From contig CM055100.1 in assembly GCA_029204225.1 (NCBI GenBank), positions 29,629,149-29,693,148 of the forward strand: a stretch of DNA of 64,000 bases, given 5' to 3'. A program made the position numbers and the translations under genes. The notes below the pieces were generated by a model. It was not told the DNA's origin. It did no database searches and worked only from the letters and a program-made list of their open reading frames with translations. This stretch comes from Diphasiastrum complanatum (Eukaryota > Streptophyta > Lycopodiopsida > Lycopodiales > Lycopodiaceae). Below, piece by piece: positions 55,791 to 64,000 of this stretch (position 1 is the first letter of the stretch; each line of letters opens with the position of its first letter).

Positions 55791-56640
55791 TTTTGATCAA
55801 AATTTTCACTTTGAAGAAATTTTTTCCTTCAAATGATTTTCAATTGTTTGGTCCCTTTAAAAACATTTTTTTTAATTGAAGTTGAGAGGCCCTTTGACCT
55901 TCAAGTTTGAAGAAACATGAAGACTTTACCCACAGAGCATTGCTAGCTTATGAACCAATACCTGCAGAAATACTTGTGAAAGGGCAGCAAACTTTCTCTG
56001 CAGAAATACATGGAAACTGCTCACAGGTAAGAACCGTAAACAACCGCAACCGCAATGCAAATGGCTTTAACGAAGGCCACCCCAGGCAACCGCTAAGGAA
56101 GTAAACCAAATGAAACCGCAACCGCAACACACCGCATGGGTCAACGTTACGAAACACAACTGAACCAAAGGCAATCACAAAAGCAAAGTAACGAAGGCAA
56201 GGAAGGCCACCACAATGAACCGCAACATTCCAGCCTACGGTCCATTGTGATGCTTAACCAAACCGAAGGTCAACACTTACGAAGACCACGGCTCACGACG
56301 AGAAGCCGCCGAGACACCGCAAGATGAAACTTGCGGTCACATGCAAATTAAACCGAAGACAACTGCCAAGCTAGAGCTTATGGTCACCTCCTCTCCTCTC
56401 GAAGAGATGAACCTTCACGACCACCGCAAAAGCCCCTGCTATGGTCTATCTACGGTTGCTTGCCAAAGAACCTTCACGACCACAACGCACCATAGAGAAA
56501 TGATTACGGTAACAGACGGCTGCAAAAATGGTGGATCTTTACAACCCAAAGCATTGGCAAGGTCAACAAAGTATCACATGGAAAACGGACTCCACGGACG
56601 ACAAAACATACTTTAACTTATGAAGTCATTCACACTTGTT
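55791..56640. other. Region with ACCGCAACCGCAA-rich, GC-shifted part
   Basis: From about 55980 to 56620 the base composition changes (more C and G, few T), with recurrent AACCGCAA, AACGAAGGC and GGCCACC. Short ORFs 56136-56327 and 56341-56616 (start MQIKPKTTAKLELMVTSS) are highly polar and match nothing known to me. Possibly a fragment of a foreign element. Confidence 0.35.
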
Positions 56641-57295
56641 GCTCTCTGTTGAATGGAATCTATTTGTGCAATAGTTAATGCTCTACATGAATAATACAAT
56701 ACATAAATCTGCCTGGTTAAATATTGTTGAAGAAAATGAATAATTCATTATATTAGCAAAATTATATTTTCCACAAAATGCATGGTTCAAATGAAGTTGG
56801 ATTTTTTATTCCAACTGTCACTTGCCATGTGAGGCTTAACTACCCTAAACCCTAAACCCCTAAACCTTGATCATTTACCCATTCTACTATATATCATTGA
56901 CATGTTCCTAAGTACACCGTAATGACAGATTCCTTCTCTTGGGTGTGGGATCAACACATCTGACAATGCATAAATCATGTTTTCTATAATTAGTATACCA
57001 CAACATATTTTTATTTTTGGTGACGGTTGCTGGAGAGCATAGCCAGCTAATTTATTTGGACAAAATCGGAATTTCATGAGTTTGCCATTGTACCACCTCC
57101 ACTTATTAACAATCATTCACACTTGGCCGAATATCATTGGCATACATCTTTAATTTGTAATGCACTTGAAATGATATAAGGATAAATGCCAAAAAGCTCA
57201 CTCCAATCGCAAAAATGCTCGCCCAACAAATCTCGCCCAAAAAGCTCGCCATAAAATCACATCCCGTGGCCATCATCTTTAATGGAGGGATACAA
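56641..57295. other. Non-coding, with a telomere-like motif
   Basis: CCCTAAACCCTAAACCCCTAAACC at 56843-56866 is a short interstitial run of the plant telomere-type repeat. The minus-strand ORF 56871-57116 (81 codons, start MIVNKWRWYNGKLMKFRFC) has no known domain. Confidence 0.45.
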
Positions 57296-58082
57296 AAAGT
57301 ATGTCGAGAGATTCTCGAGAGATTCTCGAAAATATGCTAGAAAGATTCTAAAAAAGTTTCGCGAAACTTTCTCGAAGGATCCTAAAAAATGATACAGAAA
57401 CTCACAAAAATTTCTCGAAAATTTTAGCAACATACTAGAAAATTTCTCGAAAAACTGGAGAAAATGACAGAAAAGATTCTAGAAAAGTTCTTGAAAACGA
57501 TCTACGACAATTAAAACACGTTTGAATTAACAAATTGAGTGTCACAAAAAGTTCTCGAAAATACTTTAAAAATGATATTGAAAGATTGAGAGAAGTCAAG
57601 AAAAATTCTCAAAAATTTCACGAAACATTATAAAAAATGTTGGACGATGGTAGAAAATTTCTAGAAAATTTCTAGAAAAAATAAAAGAAAAGTCGCGAAA
57701 AATTTTAGACAAGATAAAAGAAAATTTGCGATTAATTCCAGAAAAATAATAGAAAATAATAAGAATAAAAAAAATTCTGGTCAAAGGTAGTATTTCTTCA
57801 GTCTGGACCCGTTAATACGTGAAGAGATTCTGGAAAAGTTCTCGAAAACGATCTACGACAATTAAAACATGTTTGAATTAACAAATTGAGTGTCGCGAAA
57901 AGTTCTCTAAAATACTTTTAAAATGATATTGAAAAATTGAGAGAAATCAAGAAAAATTCTCAAAAATTTCACGAAACATTATGAAAAATGTTAGATGGTG
58001 GTAGAAAATTTCTAGAAAATTTCTAGAAAAAATAAAAGAAAAGTCGCAATTTTAGACAAGATAAAAGAAAATTCGCGATTAT
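57296..58082. repeat. TTCNNGAA-rich array with 255-bp direct repeat
   Basis: Copies about 57471-57725 and 57826-58080 are roughly 90% identical (AACGATCTACGACAATTAAA, AACAAATTGAGTGTC, TCAAAAATTTCACGAAACAT). The whole block is dense in TTCTCGAGA, TTCTCGAA, TTTCGCGAAA and TTCTAGAAA. It ends exactly where the truncated gypsy RT begins. Confidence 0.85.
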
Positions 58083-59180
58083 GCAATGTTAATTTCAGCT
58101 TCTGCAGGTGTGTCTTTATATCACTGTATACACAGAAATCATCAATAAATATTTCGAAAAAAGTTCTCAGGAAGGCAGCGAAAATTAACATCATGATTCG
58201 CTGAAAAGTCGCTGGAGCATTACAAAGACCAAAAGGGCATTTTGTTGTAGGCATAAGTGCCCCAATCCGTAGTGAATGTGGTCTTTGAACGATCCTCCTT
58301 TCGCACTCCAACCTGATTATATCCAGAAAAGTTGTCACGGAGACTGTAACACTCTTGACCAGCAACCTGATCTAGGATGGAATCAGTGAAAGACAAAGGA
58401 TGATAGTCCTTCCTTGTGGCAGAATTGAGTTTGCGGGAATTTTGACATATTTGTATTTTGCCAGTGTTCTTCTTTGGGACGACAACAATGGGTGAAACTC
58501 ATTCAATACTTAAGACGAAATAGATTATACCTATCTTAAGGTGCTTGTTAAGTTCATCCTTGACCATGAGAGAGTACTTAGGATTGAGACGATACTGTCT
58601 CTGTCGAATAGCTATAGCATCTTCTTTAAGATCAATATGGTGCTTTCCGAATTCTGCAAGTATACCCTTCAAATCGTCGAGTGACCAGACAAAAACGTCT
58701 TGATACTCCTTCAATAGTTCAGTGAATTCCGCTAACTCCGATTCTCCAAGTGACTTTGAAACATGCACAAATCTTCCAGGTGCAAGTTCAATCAGTTCAG
58801 TAGAATCTGATAATATGATACCTTTTGTCATACTAGCCTTGGTATGGCCATGAATTTCGCGCATGGTTGATTCCATAGATGTATTCTTGTTGTCAACCTG
58901 GTTCTCGTTACCAAATTCATGTTCAGATTCATTACTCGAATCATCAGACTCTTTCGAATTCGTGTTTGCAAGATTAATTTCTTCATACGAAACATCTGCT
59001 TCAGCGTTGCAGGCATCAAAGAATTCTTCGTCATCAGCATTCTCATAACATTCAAAGTACTGCACTTCAATATCAGATTCATTGAGAAAAATATTCAAGG
59101 CATACGAAGATTCTTCTTATGTAAAGCTGGTGTCGGACAAAGGAATTTCACCTTCATATTTGTCATGACTCTAGATTATG
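58083..59180 (-). pseudogene. Ty3/gypsy reverse transcriptase, truncated
   Basis: Minus-strand frames read LAEFTELLKEYQDVFVWSLD, HHIDLKEDAIAIRQRQYRLN, then after a stop SPIVVVPKKNTGKIQICQNS, a SLRDNFSGYNQVGVRKEDRS block, MPFGLCNAPATFQRIMM and the catalytic box EIFIDDFCVYS. The upstream ORF (59098-58499) is a long acidic spacer. RT thumb, RNase H and integrase are missing; homology stops near 58083 at the TTCNNGAA array. Stop codons near 58497 and a frame change near 58370 show decay. Confidence 0.85.
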
Positions 59181-59200
59181 ATTTGTTCTACTGGCTTACC

Positions 59201-59683
59201 TCAGTTATTGGTCTCACCAGTCTGAAATCTTAGCTCTCTAGATTTCCAATGTACACTTGCGTTTGATTGATAAAGCCAAGGTCGTCCAATCAGCACAAAA
59301 TAGGATGACAAACCGAGTGGTTTGATAACAATGAAATTCATTGTGAATGGCTTGGCTTGAATGTAGACAGTGACATCCTTCAGTTCTCCAACAGGTTTTT
59401 GTCGTGTCGAATCAGCTAACTTGATGTTTCGTTGTGTCGGTTGAATGTCAGTCAGTCCCAGAGCATGAGCTGTGTCTTCTGTTATAATATTTACACTGGA
59501 AATAGAGTCAATTGGCACTTTTTTGATCAGGCATCCCGCAATGGTAATATCAATCTCAAGTGCACCGAGATCACCTAAATCGATAGACAAAACACCAGCA
59601 TCTGGCAGAGAAATTTTTTTCTTCTTTTTGGGCACAGAAAGGGCTTTCAGTTGCTTTCTGTAATAAGTGTTATCAGCCAACAA
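59201..59683 (-). pseudogene. Ty3/gypsy aspartic protease
   Basis: The open frame carries an acid protease of the gypsy type: IDSISSVNIITEDTAHALGL with the D-S-x-S site, then MNFIVIKPLGLSSYFVLIGR and PWLYQSNASVHW. It is continuous with the RT spacer but for a stop after TGETNN. Confidence 0.8.
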
Positions 59684-59713
59684 CTGCTCAAAATTAATGT
59701 TTGGACGAAGAAA

Positions 59714-61600
59714 TCAAATATCAGTCACGATGTCATATTCTTTCATCTTCGATTTTGAGGTTGGTTTATCGATAACAGCACTAGACAATTTTGTCTTCGT
59801 GATTTCTTCATCCTCTTCCTCGAAAGTGACAACCTTCTCTGCAGCAGCTGTCTGAAGTTCAGCGTTGATGATTTCCTTTGCTTCTATCGAGATATCTTTT
59901 GCAAATAACTTCGCAGCATCGCGGTCATAGTCAGGGTCATCTTTGAGAGCTTCTTTAATCGTAGATTTGTTTCTTGTTTTGCTAGAGGATTTTTTCTTCG
60001 AGGACTTTCTACGCTTTGTTGAAGATTTGATCAAGTTTCGGGGAGCTTTTGCCTCTCGTTGTGACTTTGAATAATTTCTCCACGTCACTTGGCCAGGACT
60101 GAACTTCTGTCTTTGGCAGTTTTCCTTCAATAACGTCAATTCTCTGCACAACAGCATCAGTCTCAGCTTTCGCTTTCGTGTCTGCAGCAGCTGGTGTTGC
60201 TACATACTGATATTTGGGTTGCATATTCTGCGGCTGAGGGCAGTTAGGATACTTGTGGCCAGGCTCTCTACAATTCGAGCATAATGGTACATAACCAATC
60301 GGCTTTCACGGTTGAGGAGAGTCAGGAGAAAAATGTCCCGACTCTCCACAACTGTAGCAGTTGCCCAAAACTGGTTTAGTCGCAGTTTGAGACTTTGCTG
60401 GTCCAACAAATTCAGGAGGATTATGTCTTCTTGGTGCGAACTTGGGTCTGTCCTGCTAGGCTGATGTTGTAGTAGCCTGTACATAGTTAGTAGTAGCATC
60501 ATTTTAAAAAATAAAAAGTACCTCCTGGGCAGGATCTTCAATGTATTTGACATTCACAGTAGTGCAGTCTTCCTTAGTGTGTCTAGAAGTTCCACATTTC
60601 GTACACCACATTCCTGAGTTGGAAGAAGATGCTTTTGGTATTTTATCTGCGACTTCAGAGATCTACACTTTCAAGTCATTAAACTTTTTATTAAGGTCAG
60701 CCATATTACTCTTCCAAAGCTTTTCAACTTTAGAAGTTGATGACTTATCCTCGACAACTTTCATGTCATCCTTTCGTTTAGTTCGTCGTTTATTCTTTCT
60801 CTCTCCTTTGTCAGCTTCTAATTCTGATGAATCGCTGCTTTCAGATTCCGAGCTTGAAGAACTGATACTTGAATCACAATCTGAATCGTCATCGCTGTCA
60901 CTAGAATTAGTCTTCGACTTTCGAAATTTCTTAGTCGATCGTCACTTTTGTGCTAGTTTTGAGGTCTCAAAATTTTTGGCACTAGCTATTACTGCTGCTA
61001 AGGAGGTCATGTCCCCTTGTCTGCAATACCGATCAATCTTTGGTGGTAAACCAGCCAAAAACCATTCGATCTGCATATCCACGGGATATACACCGATTAG
61101 TTTTCCTATGAGATTTTTAACCTTTTGTGTATATTTGTGAAGGGATTCTTTACTCTTCTTCTGAACATTGTTCAGACGTCCGAGAATTCTAGATTTGTAT
61201 CTCTCTGAACTGGTTCATAAACGCATCTTTCAGCAGGTACCAGGTTCCTACACGGCCTGGTTCAACTTGACTGTACCAGATGCGCGCCTACTTTCTTAGT
61301 AGACCAGAGAAGATTCGTAGTTTGTCTACGTCAGTTCCCTCATTATTTGCATTGGCTATTGACACAAATTGTGAGACATAGCTATCTGCATCATCGAAAG
61401 AAGTCTTTAATTTTAGAGATAGAAGTGAAACGTGCAGTAGGACCCTCCATACCGAAGCTAATTAGGAGTTCAAGTAACTGGGCAGTGATTTCGTCTAGAT
61501 TTCTTCGACTAGTACTTTCACTTTGTCTTTGTAAAAATTTCTCTCTAAGCTTACGGTATCGTTCTAATCTGGATTCTCTATCTGATATACACTAGAGATG
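59714..61600 (-). pseudogene. Ty3/gypsy gag with three zinc knuckles
   Basis: From about 61400 the minus strand reads DDADSYVSQFVSIANANNEG, SGLLRK, a stop, ARIWYSQVEPGRVGTWYLLK and DAFMNQFRE, the Retrotrans_gag domain. A Lys/Ser-rich region follows, then three knuckles: CTKCGTSRHTKEDC (about 60590), CYSCGESGHFSPDS with the last Cys replaced by Ser, and CSNCREPGHKYPNC (about 60270). The ORF 60157-59714 is a basic then acidic linker to the protease. Several stops interrupt it. The 199-codon plus-strand ORF over 60541-61140 is antisense. Confidence 0.8.
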
Positions 61601-61642
61601 GAGATGCATTTGTCATATTTCTTATAACTTTCCTAAACTAAC

Positions 61643-61660
61643 TCCAGCAACGGCGGCAAA
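61643..61660 (-). other. Gypsy primer-binding-site-like string
   Basis: The minus strand reads TTTGCCGCCGTTGCTGGAGT, close to the TGGCGCCGTTGCCGGGG site of many plant gypsy elements, just upstream of the gag on that strand. Confidence 0.6.
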
Positions 61661-62397
61661 AATTGGTATATGTCGTGTTATACCAACAAGGTTAATATAG
61701 ATTTTGTAGTGAATAGTATCGTTCCCACAGAGGAAAGCGTTAGAAAGTTATGTTTTTGGTACAATTTATGACAAGTGGTTTCGAGTGTTATTCTGGCTGT
61801 CAACAGACATTAAAAAGTAACCAGTATTACTTATGTTTGAGATGGGTAATGTTAATAGATTCATAACAACAATCTGGCCTCTATCGCATTGAAGGAAGCG
61901 CGTTCTATAGATGAGATGTTATCAGAGTAGTACAGCAGTACTACACTCTGGCTGATTAAGGTGTCAACAGATAATCGAGAATTGTTCGATGTATTCGCGA
62001 CTGTGTAGACAATTCATTAATCGCATTCGCGAACTATTTGTTTCTAAATAGAAGTCCTCAACAACTAAAGCCCAACATAATGGTTAAAGAACACGAAGAG
62101 TTTTAGAACACGTTAGAAACTTATGTCAATGCCAATTAGGAAAATAGATCAAAGACTCAATTCTTCAGACAGGGACTGTCATCTCATATGTATACATACA
62201 GCTTTATTCAATGATCGTGATAGACTGTACCAAAGATAGTCGTTATTCGAGTGCCGAAAAGAAAGTATTCGCGACAGACGAATAAGATGGTTTTAAGACA
62301 GTTCTTTAGAGCATGCTTTATGGATACGCAAACGACTGCAATGCACTAGAGAGTCTGTCTGATCAGAGAGTAATTCATGAAATGCGTTAGAGATTGT
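61661..62397 (-). mobile_element. Probable LTR remnant of the gypsy element
   Basis: Located outside the primer-binding-site-like string, as a 5' LTR should be. No second copy is present in the window and no TG...CA ends were confirmed. No ORF. Confidence 0.4.
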
Positions 62398-62570
62398 TAG
62401 CAGACTCAAGAAGAAGCAACATCCATTCAAGAAGAATTAAGGCAAGGAGGCTGAGATGAAGAATGGAGGATCTACTTCCAAAGGCAAGGTGAAGAACAAG
62501 GCAAAGCTCAAATGTTTCTTTGGTGGAAAGAAAGGACACTTTGCCTAGGAATGTTACTTGAAGAAGAATC
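62398..62570 (+). pseudogene. Ty1/copia gag end with broken zinc knuckle
   Basis: Reading GKEAEMKNGGSTSKGKVKNK then KCFFGGKKGHFA, a TAG, and EC. The second knuckle Cys is Gly and a stop occupies the position before the last Glu-Cys, so the knuckle is lost. The following frame continues to protease. Confidence 0.75.
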
Positions 62571-63120
62571 AACAAGCAAATGGAGATCAAGGGAACATTG
62601 CTCAAGAGGAAGAAGATGAGGATGGATTCAATACATCCTTGATAATTGCATCTACACCAACTTCAAGTCAAGACACATGGTGGAGAGATAGTGGGGCTAG
62701 TTCCCACATGTCTTTTAACAAGCATTATTTCTCCACTCTTCTATCTTGTAATGACTTTAAGAAGTTAGTATACACTGCTAGTGATCAAGCATGCAAGATA
62801 GATGGCATAGGATCTATTCTTTTTTGCTTAGGCACATCTAAAAGGATAGATCTAGATAATGTTTTGTATGTTCCTACCATTTCAAGAAACTTGCTTAGTG
62901 TAGGACAATTAATGGACAATGGACTAGATGTACATTTCAAGAATGGAGTTTGTTCCATCTTGAAAAATGATAAGTGCATAGCTAGTGGCATTAAGCAAGG
63001 TAGACTTTTCAAGTTGGATGCTTATGTTGCAAATAAAAGTGTGAACTTGGCTAGGGAGGAGCTATCTCAAGTGGAGCTATGGCATAAGAGATTAGGCCAT
63101 CCTGATCTTCTATCTATGAG
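62558..63120 (+). pseudogene. Ty1/copia protease and pre-integrase start
   Basis: Open frame with the protease signature WWRDSGASSHMSFNKHYFST, then LDNVLYVPTISRNLLSVGQL, GRLFKLDAY and LWHKRLGHPD. It ends in a frameshift near 63118 within the zinc module. It is similar in order and wording to the minus-strand copia at 7.2-9.0 kb, so both may belong to one family. Confidence 0.9.
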
Positions 63121-63123
63121 TCA

Positions 63124-64000
63124 ATGGCAAGCAAGGAACTAGCTCACGGCCTACCAAGAGCCTTCAAGAAGTGTGGAAAGATGTGTGAGGCATGTGGCCT
63201 TGCAAAGTCACACAAATCTTCTTACAAGAGATCTTCATCAAGATCTACCTCTCCCTTGGATCTCATACATTCTGATGTACATAGTTTTTCACATGCAAGT
63301 AATGGAGGTGCTTTGATGTATGTAACTTTTATAGATGATTGTACTAGATTCACATGGATTGAGTTACTATCAAAGAAAAGTCTTGTTTATGAAGCTTTCA
63401 TTAAGTTCAAGTCTCTAGTAGAGAAACAACTTAGTACTTCCATCAAAGCACTAAGATGTGATAATGGAGGAGAGTACACCTCCAATAAAATGAAAGACTT
63501 TTGTGAGATCAATGGCATTAAGTTGCAACACACTTGTTGCTACACCCCTAACAAAATGGGGCGGTCGAGAGGAAAAATAGGAGTCTATGTGAGTGTGCAA
63601 AGTCTTTAAGACTTGATGCATCACTTCCCTTCTCATTTTGGGGAGAAGCTATAACATATGCTAATTACTTGTGTAGTAGACTTCCTAGTAGTGCTATAGA
63701 TGGGATCTCACCTTATCAAGCCTTGTTTGATAAGACACCCAATGTAAAAAAATTTAAGATCTTTGGATGTATTTGTTATGTTCACATCCCTTTGGAGACT
63801 AGAAGGAAAGAAGATGCTACCTCCTTCAAAGGGATCTTTGTTGGCTATGGAGAAAATAGCAAGGGCTATTGGATATATGATCCTATATCCAAGAAAGCAA
63901 AGGTAAGCAAGGATGTACTTTTTGATGATTCACAATTTGCTAAGAGCTTGTCAAATGGATCTTACCCATTGTGCATTGAAGATCTTGACAAACCCGAGGA
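63124..64000 (+). pseudogene. Ty1/copia integrase, running off the window
   Basis: After CEACGLAKSH the frame holds the integrase core: LIHSDVHSFSHASNGG, YVTFIDDCTRFTWIELLSKK and RCDNGGEYTSNKMKDF. Near 63555 a frameshift interrupts the catalytic Glu region (AVERKNRSLCECAKS in the next frame). The new frame continues without stop through FWGEAITYANYLCSRLP, FGCICYVHIPLE and VSKDVLFDD to the right edge. The element therefore extends beyond 64000. Confidence 0.9.

Noticed and set aside
60541-61140. 199-aa plus-strand ORF, Ser/Leu/Phe-rich
   Set aside because: Antisense to the gypsy gag with recognisable zinc knuckles and gag domain on the minus strand.

Overview
The window looks like a repeat-dominated stretch of a plant nuclear genome. 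Evidence: Ty1/copia and Ty3/gypsy relics of plant type, initiator-tRNA primer-binding sites, one intact plant subtilase gene with 10 introns, AT-rich intergenic DNA, very long CT/AC microsatellites and a small telomere-like CCCTAAA patch. A vascular plant with a large genome (fern, gymnosperm or large angiosperm) is my inference; nothing here names the species.

Layout. 1-9 kb: nested copia and gypsy relics on both strands, one interrupted by a 259-bp MITE. 9-11.1 kb: a 52-bp minisatellite and three very long CT arrays. 11-18.7 kb: dispersed non-coding repeats, two head-to-head copia-type LTRs and a gypsy integrase relic. 20-24.7 kb (minus): an intact subtilisin-like serine protease of 792 aa in 11 exons, the only clearly functional host-type gene. 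25.5-27 kb: an LTR with PBS and GC-rich repeats.

27.5-46.3 kb is the unusual part. Two related multi-exon transposase-like genes lie head to head (27.6-29.3 kb minus; 30.7-32.4 kb plus). A minus-strand reading frame with a weak protein-kinase-like glycine loop follows (32.4-33.3 kb). A copia element carries an inversion of its own 3' end (33.8-37.3 kb). Next is a divergent histone H3-like reading frame that begins with the exact H3 tail MARTKQTAR and runs into a Pro-rich segment and a Ulp1/C48-like protease segment (38.3-39.8 kb). A decayed multi-exon DNA amino-methyltransferase gene ends the block (43.8-46.3 kb). The H3-like and kinase-like frames share short CGATATC-type repeats immediately upstream of their ATGs. 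That these belong to one large mobile element is inference.

46-57 kb has almost no recognisable coding sequence. It holds a copy of the 12.2-13.3 kb repeat, in inverse orientation and split by about 5.4 kb. 57.3-61.7 kb: a minus-strand gypsy element (gag, protease, truncated RT) abutting an array rich in TTCNNGAA. 62.4-64 kb: a plus-strand copia element running off the end. Nearly all transposon ORFs carry stops or frameshifts.
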